Part shown: positions 1-10,500 of the stretch, piece after piece
How positions within the stretch are numbered: the first letter of the stretch is position 1
How the letters are laid out: the number at the start of each line of letters is the position of its first letter
Assembly (NCBI GenBank): GCA_001414325.1
Contig: LLKB01000005.1
Coordinates: 722,912-786,911, forward strand
Length of the DNA: 64,000 bases
Direction: 5' to 3'
Source: Butyribacter intestini
GTDB taxonomy: Bacteria; Bacillota; Clostridia; Lachnospirales; Lachnospiraceae
Notes under the pieces: generated by a model
The model's database searches: none
What the model was told of the DNA's origin: nothing
The model's input: the letters and a program-made list of their open reading frames with translations, nothing else
Position numbers and translations under genes: made by a program

Positions 1-142
1 TACTGTTATGTAGGATTTTGAAAGGTTTTCCTACGAATTGTTGGTTTGGAAGTGCTATAGACATCCAGGAGAAGTCAGCACCGACATCAATACCAACAGA
101 GATGAATAGTTCATCAAGATTAAAAATAACTTTGTTTGACAT
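1..142 (-). CDS. IS110 transposase, N-terminal part (cut by window edge)
   Basis: The minus-strand frame opens with an ATG at 140-142, preceded by AAGGAG at a spacing of 9, and encodes the same first 47 residues as the complete transposase at 34196-35512, including the GIDVG motif that carries the first acidic residue of the DEDD RuvC-like domain. Only the N-terminus is present because the window begins here. Nothing in the visible part suggests damage. Confidence 0.85.
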   Translation of the reverse strand, partial: MSNKVIFNLDELFISVGIDVGADFSWMSIALPNQQFVGKPFKILHNS

Positions 143-197
143 GAGCAAAAGCTCCTTTCTGATAGGAATCCATTTCCAATCTGGCAGGTACACAACC

Positions 198-484
198 TAG
201 CGCGTTATTCGGGTATTGCCTTCCGGCTCCCAACCAGCTAAAACATAAAACCCTGTCGAATGGACTAATTGACTTAATTACAGGTATCCACAGATAATCA
301 GTGTCCCAAGGAGGAATACATTCTTTGTCCTATCCTAAGAGATGATACCTTATGTTTTATCTGGTGTCTATCAGGAACCGTCAGACATGATCATTATTAC
401 GGATAACATCTGATGAAGGAAGAATCCCTTCTTCTGTTATCTGATTTATAGAAATTTATTAACCAAGTAGTCTTGTTTGACTAC
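198..484 (-). ncRNA. Candidate bridge RNA of IS110 copy 1
   Basis: This is the mirror copy of the candidate described at 33854-34140 and identical to it. It begins just after the TATAAT that sits 5 bases inside the element end and contains the same perfect 6-bp stem GTAGTC/GACTAC, the GATAAC/GTTATC stem and the GCC-GGAA-GGC hairpin. Assignment as a bridge RNA rests on what is known of IS110 recombinases and on position, not on a covariance-model match. Confidence 0.5.
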
Positions 485-512
485 ATCATTATTATACTAG
501 GGAGGGATATAA

Positions 513-1247
513 ATGAGCAATAAACTAAAAGAAAATACAAGGATAAAATCAACAATTATTCTCTTAACAACAATAGTTTTAATTACTTTTATAAGCATCA
601 TAGTAATAAAATTAAATACATATATCAATCGAAATCCCTATCTTGATGAAATCAATGAAATAATACAACAAAAATACGGTGAGGATTTTTGGATTGATAA
701 TAATTGCACTAAAGATGATAAGATTTCAGAAATAACTATATATGCCTGTGAAAAAACATATCAATCGGATAATATTTTTGAGAAAACTAATATTATTCAA
801 AAAATCATATATAAGTATATAAATAACAATAAAAAACATTTTGATAAAATCAATCAGATAGTTGAAGAACAAGGAGGAATTAAAAAAACAAAACAAGAAG
901 GAGTCTCATTATTTTTTCGTAACAATGACCGAACTCAGTCTTCCGGCAGATTAAATGTTTTTTGCTTTTTTAATGATATTAAATATAAAACTACAACCGG
1001 ATTTAATTCACTTATAATTTGTGCTAAATCAAGTGATGCAGAATATTCCAATATAACATTCAGCAAAATTATTTATTTCGATAAAATAAAGTATTTGAAG
1101 TATTCCGGTACGAATATAGACGATATTTTTATATTGGAAAAAATGCAAAACCTAGAAGAATTAAGTCTTGAAATTTCAGATAATGATACTTTTTACAAAG
1201 CTAAATCCATAGCTAAAAAAATGGGGATAACCATCCATATCACATAA
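513..1247 (+). CDS. Hypothetical membrane-anchored protein
   Basis: A 244-residue protein with one hydrophobic segment at about residues 16-35 followed by an extracytoplasmic region of about 205 residues rich in Ile, Asn and Lys. No lipobox or known domain is recognisable. The segment near residues 180-225 (leucines and isoleucines at regular spacing, with NLEELSLEI) has a leucine-rich-repeat flavour but is too short to call. The ribosome binding site GGGAGGG at 500-506 lies directly against the IS110 end, so the gene's native promoter has been displaced by the insertion and any expression must come from inside the element or through it. The codons are more AT-rich than those of the genes to the right. 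Confidence 0.7.
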   Translation: MSNKLKENTRIKSTIILLTTIVLITFISIIVIKLNTYINRNPYLDEINEIIQQKYGEDFWIDNNCTKDDKISEITIYACEKTYQSDNIFEKTNIIQKIIYKYINNNKKHFDKINQIVEEQGGIKKTKQEGVSLFFRNNDRTQSSGRLNVFCFFNDIKYKTTTGFNSLIICAKSSDAEYSNITFSKIIYFDKIKYLKYSGTNIDDIFILEKMQNLEELSLEISDNDTFYKAKSIAKKMGITIHIT

Positions 1248-1335
1248 ATGTATTGTTTAAAATTTCATATAAAAACGGATATTGCATAAAAACCGCAAAA
1301 AATGTTTAACTTAACTATTATGCTCCCAAAACCAC

Positions 1336-1371
1336 AAAAACCTGACGGTTTAAAAATCCCATCAGGTTTCT
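1336..1371. terminator. Bidirectional rho-independent terminator
   Basis: AAAAACCTGA and TCAGGTTT form an inverted repeat around a short AT-rich loop between two converging genes (ends at 1247 and 1396), with A-rich and T-rich flanks on either side. Position and symmetry fit a terminator serving both genes. Confidence 0.7.
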
Positions 1372-1395
1372 GTTATCATATGTATTTTTATTTTC

Positions 1396-3537
1396 CTACG
1401 ACACGCTGTCATTCTTTTCATTTGTTGCCGCTGCTTCTGACCTTGCATTTTTATATGCCATAACTACATTTTGTACTCTATGCATGATTATGCGTGGATT
1501 GTACGGCTTTTCTACAAAGTCTGTCGCTCCGAGTGCAAATGATTTTTCTATGCTCTTGTCTCCGCCCTGTGAGGTGACGATTATCGGAATGTGTGCATAT
1601 TTGTTTTCCATCTTAAGCTGCTTCATCAATGTAAAGCCGTCCATAACAGGCATTACAAGGTCGAGCATGATAACATCTATCTCATCGGCATGGTCTTTGA
1701 TATATTCCAATGCCTCTGCACCATTCTCTTTTTCAACAATTTTAAAATATCTGCTAAATGATGCACTGAGTATCTTTCTGTTAAGCACAAGGTCATCAAC
1801 TATAAGCATTGTTCCCGGTGATTTTCTGAATGTCGCATCTGAGAAATTCATCTCAAGACCTTCCATATCGTTATTTAAGATACTGTGCTCAATAAGATGC
1901 TTTTCAAATTCTTCCGGTGGAAGCGGCTTTGCAAAATAATATCCCTGAACAAAATTGCAATCCATGTTTCTAAGCATCTGTATCTGTTCTTCCGTCTCTA
2001 TCCCCTCTGCGACTACGGCATAATCCATCCATTTTGCAAGGCTTATGATAAAACTCAAAATATTATTGCTGTTTGTGCTTAAATCTCCCTGAACAAATCC
2101 CATATCAAGTTTCAATATGTCTATCGGCAGTTCATTGAGCATATTTAAAGATGAGTAGCCTGAACCAAAATCGTCCATTTCTATTATAAATCCGAGAAGC
2201 TTAAGTTTTTTGACAACTTCTATTATCTGCTGCGGATTTTCGGTATATGCCGTCTCCGTAATCTCCAAGTGTATGTTTTCAGGTTCAAGCCCGTGCTTTT
2301 TAATGATTCCCATTATTATATCCATAAAATCAGGGTTATATATATCTGTTCTTGATACATTAACTGAAATAGGCACTACCGGATAGCCTTTTCTCTTCCA
2401 TTCCTCTATGTACTCACAGGTCTTGTCCCAGACAAACTTGTCAAGCTCAGTGATAAAACCGTTTGTCTCAAATAATGGGATAAATTCTGCCGGATTCATA
2501 AAGCCTTTCTCAGGATGTACCCATCTTACCAAAGCCTCAGCACCGGCAACTTTTTCAGAATTAAGGTCATACTTTGGCTGGAAATATACCTTAAACTGCT
2601 CTTTATCTATGGCATCCTCCATGCAGTTTAATATCTCCTGCTCATATACCTGCTTTTCCCATATCTTTTTGTCATAATATGCCATATATCTTCCATATCT
2701 GCCCCTGATGGTATCTACGGCAAGAATAGCTCTGTTTATCATTGCGTGCATCGACATCTTAGTGCCATCTGTAAGATATATGCCAAATCTGAGTCTTAAA
2801 TTCATATTGACCGGAAAATCATTTATTGTCTTTACTATATTGGCAAGCTGGTCATGCAATATCAGCTTGTCATATTTCTTGATAATGACAAAATGCTCAT
2901 TTTCTATTCTTCCACACACCTCATCATTATTTACATAATGCTTAAGCACCTTTGCCATAAATACTAATAGATTGTCACCTGTTTTTTCTCCGAATAAATC
3001 TTTTAAAAGCTGAAAGTTTTCAATATCAGAATATAATACGGCATACTGGACATCTTTATTTCTTTTCAAAAGCTCTTTTGCTTTTTTTGAAAATGTTTCT
3101 TTTGAATATACTCCGGTCAGTGTATCCATCTGAAGATAATTTACAAGTGATGCTGTCTCTTTAAGGTGAATGATATTTTGCAATCTTTTTTTGACTATTA
3201 TAGGATTGTAAGGCTTTCCAAGAAAGTCACTCGCACCCAGCGACAATGCCTTAAGTTCTGACTGCTCGTCTCCGTCTACTGATGTCACTATGACCGGTAT
3301 CTTCGGCAGCATTTTTCTGTATGCCATCTCGTTAAGCACACCATAGCCGTCAAGCCCCGGCATAATTATATCGAGTACAACTGCAGAAATCTTTTCCTTT
3401 TCTTTATCAAGAATTTCCAGAGCCTCATACCCATCACTTGCCTGAAGAATATTATAATCATCTTCTAACAGTCTTGTCAGACATTCTCTATTTACTTCCT
3501 TATCATCAGCAATAAGAATCGTATTTTTCTCTGACAT
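1396..3537 (-). CDS. REC-GGDEF(degenerate)-EAL-REC regulator, probable c-di-GMP phosphodiesterase
   Basis: A 713-residue cytoplasmic signalling protein. An N-terminal receiver (about 5-122) has the acidic pair IADD, the phospho-acceptor in VVLDIIMP and the lysine of GKPYNP. A GGDEF-fold domain follows (about 150-290), but the signature is RIENEHF, so cyclase activity is unlikely. The EAL domain (about 315-555) keeps EALVRW, the DDFGSGYSSL loop and EGIET, so c-di-GMP hydrolysis is expected. A second receiver (about 580-700) has IVDD, MLDLVMP and VEKPYNP. The ATG at 3537 is chosen because AAAGGAGG precedes it; a TTG 18 bases upstream would lie inside that site. It follows the LytTR regulator by 44 bases and is probably co-transcribed. 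No partner histidine kinase is nearby. Confidence 0.9.
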   Translation of the reverse strand: MSEKNTILIADDKEVNRECLTRLLEDDYNILQASDGYEALEILDKEKEKISAVVLDIIMPGLDGYGVLNEMAYRKMLPKIPVIVTSVDGDEQSELKALSLGASDFLGKPYNPIIVKKRLQNIIHLKETASLVNYLQMDTLTGVYSKETFSKKAKELLKRNKDVQYAVLYSDIENFQLLKDLFGEKTGDNLLVFMAKVLKHYVNNDEVCGRIENEHFVIIKKYDKLILHDQLANIVKTINDFPVNMNLRLRFGIYLTDGTKMSMHAMINRAILAVDTIRGRYGRYMAYYDKKIWEKQVYEQEILNCMEDAIDKEQFKVYFQPKYDLNSEKVAGAEALVRWVHPEKGFMNPAEFIPLFETNGFITELDKFVWDKTCEYIEEWKRKGYPVVPISVNVSRTDIYNPDFMDIIMGIIKKHGLEPENIHLEITETAYTENPQQIIEVVKKLKLLGFIIEMDDFGSGYSSLNMLNELPIDILKLDMGFVQGDLSTNSNNILSFIISLAKWMDYAVVAEGIETEEQIQMLRNMDCNFVQGYYFAKPLPPEEFEKHLIEHSILNNDMEGLEMNFSDATFRKSPGTMLIVDDLVLNRKILSASFSRYFKIVEKENGAEALEYIKDHADEIDVIMLDLVMPVMDGFTLMKQLKMENKYAHIPIIVTSQGGDKSIEKSFALGATDFVEKPYNPRIIMHRVQNVVMAYKNARSEAAATNEKNDSVS

Positions 3538-3581
3538 CCTGCCACCTCCTTTCAAATCGTATTTTCCGACTCCAACAAAAT

Positions 3582-4328
3582 TTAGTGTATTTTTTCCATA
3601 TGTGTATCGCTTTCATTGCGCTTATTATAAAATTTTTGAATTATCTCTTTTTTATCCCTCTTTCTGATAGGGACCAGCCTGTCCCCCGGCATATAAAAAT
3701 CATAATCTACTATATCACTTACCCAGAGGATATTGACGATATAGCTTTGATTACATCTCAAAAACATATCAAAATCAAGTTTTTCCTCAAGTTCTCCAAG
3801 CCTTGAATAAACCTTGAAAACACCATTTTTACAATAGATACTAACCACTCTGCCCATAGACTCTAAGAAATATATATCCCTTTGTCTTATAAAAATCTTC
3901 TTCTGCTGAATGGTAACTTCCAACATTTCTGTTTTCTCATCCTGTTTTTTCACATCATATTTTTTGAGGTAATATTCTAATGTCTCCCTTACCTTTTCGA
4001 CACGATAAGGTTTTAATAAATATGCAAGTGCGTGTATGTCATATCCCTCTTTCATATAAGCTTCACTGCTCGTCGCATATATGATTTCTACCTGCACATC
4101 CTTTTCTCTGATAGCCCTCCCCGTTTCAATGCCATCTAACTGTTTCATCTGAACATCTAAAAAAATAACATCATAATCTCCTCTTGAGTAATTTCTAAGA
4201 AGTTTCTCGCCTGAAGAAAACTCAAATACCTGAGCACTATATCCAATATCAATTAACAGTCCCTCAACGACATTTTTAAGGATGCCCCTCTCGATTTCAT
4301 TATCATCACATAACGCAATCTTAATCAT
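3582..4328 (-). CDS. LytTR-family response regulator
   Basis: A 248-residue AgrA/LytR-type regulator. The receiver domain has the acidic pair CDD at residues 7-9, the phospho-acceptor in IFLDVQM and the lysine of LLKPYR. The C-terminal LytTR DNA-binding domain (about 135-240) contains IYFLESMGRVVSIY and the typical FLRCNQSYIVN segment. LytTR proteins bind pairs of short direct repeats spaced about two helical turns apart. ATG 4328 is preferred over a GTG 18 bases upstream. It lies just upstream of the REC-GGDEF-EAL-REC gene, so the two probably form one operon. There is no sensor kinase beside it. It is one of two LytTR regulators in the window. Confidence 0.9.
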   Translation of the reverse strand: MIKIALCDDNEIERGILKNVVEGLLIDIGYSAQVFEFSSGEKLLRNYSRGDYDVIFLDVQMKQLDGIETGRAIREKDVQVEIIYATSSEAYMKEGYDIHALAYLLKPYRVEKVRETLEYYLKKYDVKKQDEKTEMLEVTIQQKKIFIRQRDIYFLESMGRVVSIYCKNGVFKVYSRLGELEEKLDFDMFLRCNQSYIVNILWVSDIVDYDFYMPGDRLVPIRKRDKKEIIQKFYNKRNESDTHMEKIH

Positions 4329-4537
4329 CCTATCACTCTCTTTCACAATTTTTAAATATACCTTTTACTACTGCTCACTCGTAATCCTTACATCGTTTGC
4401 AGGCTTATATATAATATTTAAAATCAATAGGTATTTGGATATACATATAATTTTATCAAAAAAAGCATATTATTTCAAAGGTAATATTGCATATCCCTAT
4501 CCCTTTTTCGCTATAATTCTACCATTTTTCGCCTTTT

Positions 4538-5362
4538 TCACTCACCCTCTGCACTTGAAAGCAATATACGGTCATTATCAAGGCTCTTTCCGGCATTATC
4601 CTTAAACTTTTCAAGCAGGTCATCTACAGTAAGTTTAGCTCTCTCCTCACCGCTTACATCAAACACTATATGACCCGAATCCATCATAAGCGTTCTGTTT
4701 CCAAGTTCAAGTGCCTGATGCATATTGTGAGTTACCATAAGGCAGGTTATGTTTCTGTCCTTTACTATCTCCTTTGTAAGTTTAAGTACCTTTTCCGCCG
4801 TAGCAGGATCAAGTGCCGCCGTATGCTCATCAAGAAGAAGAAGTTTTGGTGTTACCATTGTTGCCATAAGAAGTGTAAGTGCCTGTCTCTGTCCTCCTGA
4901 CAAAAGCCCGACCGGGTTTTTCATGCGGTCCTCAAGCCCCATTCCAAGTAATGAAAGATGCTCCCTGAATTTCTGCTTTTCTTTTTTGCTTATCCTGCTG
5001 AAAAATGCAGTCTTTGCAGTAGATGCCCTAAGGTAAGCAAGTGCCATATTTTCCTCTATCGTCATATGTGGTGCAGTTCCAAGAAGCGGGTCCTGAAAAA
5101 GATGACCTATATCTTTACTTCTGAAATGCTCTTTTTTAAAGGTTATATCCTCACCGTTAAGTATTATCGCACCTTCATCCGTAAAGAATGAGCCTGTTAT
5201 CGCATTAAACATTGTCGATTTGCCCGCACCGTTACTTCCGACTATCGTGGCAAAATCTCCATGTTTTAACGAAAGATTAAGCCCCGTAAGTGCCTTTTTT
5301 TCATTTACCGTACCCGGATTAAAGGTCTTGCATACATTTTTTAATTCAAGCATAGTATCCAT
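4538..5362 (-). CDS. ABC transporter ATP-binding protein (TrpZ-like)
   Basis: A 274-residue nucleotide-binding subunit with Walker A GSNGAGKS, signature LSGGQRQAL, Walker B LLLLDEHTAALD and the H-loop VTHN. It partners the permease immediately upstream, with stop and start fused as TAATG (one base shared), and the binding lipoprotein at 6418-7464. The three-gene order binding protein, permease, ATPase is that of the ABC_sub_bind importers, of which known members take up tryptophan or tyrosine in Firmicutes. The ligand here cannot be read from sequence. Confidence 0.9.
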   Translation of the reverse strand: MDTMLELKNVCKTFNPGTVNEKKALTGLNLSLKHGDFATIVGSNGAGKSTMFNAITGSFFTDEGAIILNGEDITFKKEHFRSKDIGHLFQDPLLGTAPHMTIEENMALAYLRASTAKTAFFSRISKKEKQKFREHLSLLGMGLEDRMKNPVGLLSGGQRQALTLLMATMVTPKLLLLDEHTAALDPATAEKVLKLTKEIVKDRNITCLMVTHNMHQALELGNRTLMMDSGHIVFDVSGEERAKLTVDDLLEKFKDNAGKSLDNDRILLSSAEGE

Positions 5363-6330
5363 TACATCGCACCTTCTTTCTTTCTTCTTGCAATCTCAGC
5401 ATATTTGTGTTTTGCAAATTTTACTTTTTCTTTTATATAAGGGAATGCTATCGCAACGGCTACTATGATAGCAGATACAAGTTTTAGACACTCCGCCGGA
5501 ACATTTATCCTTATTGCGACTGCTACTATAAAACGATAAAGACAGCTTCCGAATACAACACCTAATATTCTTTTAAACATCGTTCCTTTTCCGACAAATG
5601 TCTCACCGATAATAAGACTGGCAAGTGCTATGGTTACCATACCTGTTCCAAGATTTATATCGCATGATTTCTGATACTGTGCAAGTAATCCTCCTGACAG
5701 TGCAGTAAGAGCACTTGAAAGGCAAAGACCTACCGTTATCGTAAATTTAGGATTTATACTTGATGCTCTTACCATTGCATCATTGTCTCCGGTCGCTCTT
5801 ATCGAAAGCCCAAGTCTTGTTCCTAAAAATCCACTTAAAAGTACACTGACTATTATAACTATCACGGCTACAAGAATAAGCTTATACCATCCTTTTCTTA
5901 TAAGTATCTGAACTGCCGCATCTCCCATGTGTTCCTGTATAAAATCCCTGACTATCGTAAATATACTGTCACATTTAAAAAGGTTCATATTTGATGAAAA
6001 TCCCATTGCGGCAATATTTATCGTATATAATCCCGTATTTACTATGATTCCTGCAAGAATTGACTCCACGCCCATTCTGGTCTGTAAAAATGCCGTGACA
6101 AATCCCGATATAATACCCGCACCCATCGCAAGAAACAGTGCAAGTACCGGATGACCGGCTATCGTCACTGATGCTGCAACGGCACAGCCTAGAGTAAAAC
6201 ATCCGTCTGTTGAAAGGTCAGCAATATTTAATATGCTGAATGATACAAAGAGTGCAAGAACGACGAGCGAATATATAAATCCAAGCTCTAATGCACTTTG
6301 TAATATTGAAATAGTAAAAATTGAGCCCAT
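5362..6330 (-). CDS. ABC transporter permease, BPD_transp_2 family (TrpY-like)
   Basis: A 322-residue integral membrane protein with about eight hydrophobic segments and the glycine-rich loop ATGDNDAMVRA typical of the RbsC/LivH-like permease family that couples to the ATPase. ATG 6330 is chosen because GGAGG sits 6 bases upstream of it; that site overlaps another in-frame ATG at 6342, which lacks its own ribosome binding site. It is the membrane component of the importer encoded by 4538-7464. Confidence 0.9.
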   Translation of the reverse strand: MGSIFTISILQSALELGFIYSLVVLALFVSFSILNIADLSTDGCFTLGCAVAASVTIAGHPVLALFLAMGAGIISGFVTAFLQTRMGVESILAGIIVNTGLYTINIAAMGFSSNMNLFKCDSIFTIVRDFIQEHMGDAAVQILIRKGWYKLILVAVIVIIVSVLLSGFLGTRLGLSIRATGDNDAMVRASSINPKFTITVGLCLSSALTALSGGLLAQYQKSCDINLGTGMVTIALASLIIGETFVGKGTMFKRILGVVFGSCLYRFIVAVAIRINVPAECLKLVSAIIVAVAIAFPYIKEKVKFAKHKYAEIARRKKEGAM

Positions 6331-6345
6331 TTTTTCCTCCATGCC

Positions 6346-6379
6346 ATATCAAGCACGCCTAAAACAGCGTGCTTGATAT
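6346..6379 (-). promoter_or_regulatory. Perfect 13-bp stem-loop between binding-protein and permease genes
   Basis: ATATCAAGCACGC and GCGTGCTTGATAT pair perfectly around an 8-base loop. In the direction of transcription there is no T-run after the stem, so it looks less like a full terminator and more like a 3' stabilising or processing hairpin. Such hairpins are commonly found behind binding-protein genes that must be made in excess over the permease. On the plus strand the stem is followed by ATTTTTA. Confidence 0.65.
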
Positions 6380-6417
6380 ATTTTTATCCTGATAGTTTTT
6401 TTATTATGATAGTTTTT

Positions 6418-7464
6418 TTATTTTTCGTCAAATTCTTTTGCAGTCTTTGTCTCTACGACTTTTTCACACATATCCTTAAATCCGCTGTAATCAAGTCCTA
6501 TCTGCTCTGCTGTCTCGGTATTTACCGTAGCTATACCATTATTAAGCGTCTTTATCGCCATCTCGCCCGGTTTTGCACCGTTTACAAGAATGTCAGCTAC
6601 CATATCGGCAGTCTCTACACCAAGTTCTTTGTAGTTTACGCCATATCCGGCAAATGCTCCGTTAAGTGCAAATGAATCCGCTCCCGTATAATGAGGTATC
6701 TTTGCATTTACAAACTTCTCATATATGGCAAGCTCAGCTTTCATAATAGTGTTGTCAGTCGGTGTAAATACCGCATCTACTTTTGCTGCAACAAGTGCGT
6801 CAGCCGCAAGTGCTACCTCATCGTTTGTTGTACCTGTTTTCTCAACAACGGAAATACCGTTTTCCTCACAGAACTTTTTAGCATCTGCTATAGCCTGCTT
6901 TGATGAGTCCTGACTCTTATCATATAAAAGACCAAGTTTTTTAGTCTTGCTGTTTGCCTTTAAGATAAGCTTCATTATCGCATTTGTATCTATGGCATCA
7001 CTTGTTCCGGTAATATTTGCTCCCGGTGCATCCATACTTGCAACAAGTCCTGCTGATACCGGATCAGTAACCGCTGAAAACACAACCGGTATCTGATTGT
7101 CCTCTGTAACAGACTGTGCTATAAGTGCAGTAGGTGTAGCTATCGGAATTATTATATCGACGCCATCTGATACAAGTTCCGTCATTATCTGGTTTAATGT
7201 AGACTGGTCCGCCTGACCATTGAAAGTATAATCCTTATAATCAAACTTTACTCCGGCCTCTTTTCCCTTTTTGTCAAGCTCATCCTGAACTGACTTCTGT
7301 ATCTGGTTAAGCGATGCATCATCTACATATTGCACTATACCTACCTTATAAGTTTTTGTGCTGTCACCACTTTTTTCTGAATCCTGAGCTTTTTTAGAAC
7401 CGCATCCTGCCATACATAAAACAGCAAGTAAAGCTGTCAGTGCTAAAAGTAATTTCTTTTTCAT
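6418..7464 (-). CDS. ABC transporter substrate-binding lipoprotein (ABC_sub_bind, TrpX-like)
   Basis: A 348-residue lipoprotein. The signal peptide ends in the lipobox VLCMAGC with the acylated cysteine near residue 21, followed by a Ser/Lys/Asp-rich tether. The body matches the ABC_sub_bind family: VGIVQYVDDASLN at the start, IIIPIATPTALIAQ, VVFSAVTDPVSAGLV and a GVNYKELG segment near the C-terminus. It captures the ligand outside the membrane for the permease and ATPase at 4538-6330. The start has GAGG about 9 bases upstream. Known relatives bind aromatic amino acids; specificity here is not determined. Confidence 0.92.
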   Translation of the reverse strand: MKKKLLLALTALLAVLCMAGCGSKKAQDSEKSGDSTKTYKVGIVQYVDDASLNQIQKSVQDELDKKGKEAGVKFDYKDYTFNGQADQSTLNQIMTELVSDGVDIIIPIATPTALIAQSVTEDNQIPVVFSAVTDPVSAGLVASMDAPGANITGTSDAIDTNAIMKLILKANSKTKKLGLLYDKSQDSSKQAIADAKKFCEENGISVVEKTGTTNDEVALAADALVAAKVDAVFTPTDNTIMKAELAIYEKFVNAKIPHYTGADSFALNGAFAGYGVNYKELGVETADMVADILVNGAKPGEMAIKTLNNGIATVNTETAEQIGLDYSGFKDMCEKVVETKTAKEFDEK

Positions 7465-7541
7465 GTTATGTCCTCAACTTTCATTCATGTTATGTCACTA
7501 TTTTTAAGTAAACCATGATTATGCCATAAAGTCAAGTATCC

Positions 7542-10500
7542 TTATTTTTTCACGGTAACTTTTATCGTCTTTTTCTTTCCGTTAAAAGTCTTTATTGTAA
7601 TCTTTGCCCTTCCTTTCTTCAAAGCCTTAACTTTTCCCTTTGAATCAACTTTGACTATCTTTTTGTTTGATGACTTAAAAGAAATCTTATAGCTTGCCGT
7701 GTTTTTAGGAAGCGTAACCTTTATCTTCTTTGTTTTTTTCACCTTAAGTTTTATCTTTGACGGTGAAACTTTTTTTATTTTTTTAGGTGCCGCTTTTACC
7801 GTTACGGTATAAGTAATTATTTTTTTTGCCGTTGTGACAGTGACTGTTGATTTTCCCTTTTTCTTACCTTTGATAACACCTTTTTTAGAAACAGTAACAT
7901 ATTTCTTCTTACTGGTCTTATATTTTGCACCTTTTAAATAGAGTGAAACCGATTCTTTAAGTCCAATACTTATCTTCTTTTTGACTTTTGTTACTTTTTT
8001 AGTACCGCTGCTTCCATTATTTCCACTGTTTCCTCCATTGTTTGAATTATCGCCGGAAGTATTGTTATTGTCATCTTTTCCTCCATTGTTTGAATTATCG
8101 CCGGAAGTATTATTATCTTTTCCTCCATCAGCAGCTTTTACACTTTCTATCTTTGTAACCTTGTAACCCTGTTTTGAAAAATCATATGTTGGGTATGACG
8201 ATACATTGCTAAAAAGCATAAATGTCGCTTCATCACCATCAACCGTAATAGTCTTTCCTGAAAGTTCCGAACCTACATATGATGTCTTATTTCCATTTTT
8301 ATCCAAAACTGCAAGACTGCAATAATTTATGTTTTTATCAAAAAGCGTATCCTCACTAAATGTTATCTTAAGCTTTGATGCACCGTCAACTCTGTATGCA
8401 TAAAAACTATAACCGTCATCAGCTTTTGCCTGCGGAAGAGTATCTTTCAGATAAGTTCTTTTATATATGGTTGTTGTAAAGTCTTTTGTTTTTGTCACAT
8501 AACTTTCTTCCTTGCCGGCTTTTACTTCACATCTATATGTCATACTGCTCTTTGTTGCAGTGACCGCAGGAGCCAAAGCAATATAAATATCCTTATCCGC
8601 TCCTTTTACCGGGATAAAGTTACCATTGTCATCCTTTTTGTACCACTGGTATTTCGGTGTATCATTTGTGTTGTTCTTAAGTGTTGTTGTATAAACCGCT
8701 GCTTCATCATCAAATATCCATGTTCTGTCGGCAGTTCCGTTAAAATCAAATCTGTCGGCATTATAAACATAAAAAATTCTTTCTATATCAGATATTTCCG
8801 TAGATGCAATACACTTATACCTTGTATAGCCAAAATCAAAATCCGTTATTGCATCCGTCTTATATGATGAATCAGACGCACTTGCAATATCTTCGTATCT
8901 TTTTTCCGCTTCATTATATCTCTGCCACTTATAACTTATATTATAACCCGCCGCACAGACTGCCTTTGCCTGAAACTCGGCACATTCACCTGCATTTATA
9001 TACTTATCTCCACCTGTACTTTCCCATTTTAGCTCATCCGATACACCTCTTATTCCAAAATAGGCATACTTTGTCATAACTCCGTCAGTGACTTCGCAAA
9101 TATATGAACCATAATCATCTGCTTTTATATTTTCTATTTTTAATTCAGGATAAACCGCACCGGAAATGGCATTGTGTTCCGCTGTAGATGACTTAAACCA
9201 CCTGTACGCTATCTGTCTTCCCGTTTTACTTGATGCCTTTACAGAAAACTCAGCCGTATCTGTGAGAGCTTTTGTAAGGTAATAGTATGTTGTCCCTGCA
9301 TTATAATAATCAAATTCAAGTTCAAGTCCGGTATCAGTTTTCAGCTTAATATCTGTTGTCTGTACTGAATTCTCTCCACATCTGACAGCACAATAATATC
9401 TTCCATAATCATCATAATCTATATTTTCTATAGTAAGACTGCTGTTCGTCTGTCCAAAAATTGCAATTCCATCTTTATACCACTGATAATATACCGTGTC
9501 TTTGAGGTCAGTCTTGACTCCTATGTTAAAAGTTACGCTCTCCCCCTTTTTTCTGTAATATGTCGTGTAATTTCCTTTAGGAGCTGCCGAAAAATAACCT
9601 GTATATCTTGTTATCTTAAATGTATATGTCGTATAAGCATACGAAGTTCCCTTTTTATATATATTGAGCTGATATTCCCCAAACTGTTCCTCCGTGAGCG
9701 AATCAAAAGCTATAACCGTATTTTTCTCATCAAGCTTCACAGACTTAGATGCCATCTGCTTTTTACCGTTTACATATGACTCTGCAGTAAATGTCCACTC
9801 TACATCATACGACAATCCGGCTGTCTTTAAATCAACACCTATCGTCTCCTTACTTCCCAGATTTCTTGTTCCCTTATAAGTTCTGCCTGAACTTAAGCTA
9901 AGACCAGTATGGACACTTGTCGATATTGAATTTCTTCTTGACAAATAAAATGTGTACTTCGCTGTCTTTCCAGTATTTTTACTTGTTGCCACACATAAAA
10001 ATGTCGCATTTATATCATTTTCACTTACACTGTCTATCGTGTAATTCATATCTGTTGCACCATCTATCACACCACCGTTTCTGTACCACTGGTATGTTAT
10101 CGTATCTGACGCATCAGGAATTACTGCTCTAGCCTCCAAAGTAACTTTTTCACCATCCATTACTTTGTAAGTATTATTTCCTGTTACGCTCACGAGCTTA
10201 AATCTGTCTTCCGGAGCATTTACAAAATAATCTAAAATTGTTGCCTTAGAATTTAAACCGTCATTTATATAACACTCGTACTGTGTAAAATCATATTTGG
10301 ATAATGTTATCGTAAAATCCTTTGCTGAGCCGACTTTGACATATTCTCCATAATTTCCATCATAAGGATCGGCAACCTTTTTATACCATGCATATGTAAT
10401 TGGATATTCTTTGTCATCCACTGTACTTACATTGGCGGTAAGCGTAATCGTATCACCTGTATTTTTTCCATTTACATTAGTCTTAGACGGTGAATTCACC

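Larger units (their letters stand above)
1..501 (-). mobile_element. IS110-family element, left end (window-truncated copy 1)
   Basis: These 501 bases are the exact reverse complement of 33837-34337, the left end of the complete IS110 element further on; I see no mismatch. Identity stops at 501/33837, which marks the outer end of the element. The copy lies on the minus strand and continues beyond the window start. It holds about 350 bases of non-coding left end followed by the first codons of the transposase. Its outer end abuts the Shine-Dalgarno sequence of the gene starting at 513. Confidence 0.9.
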
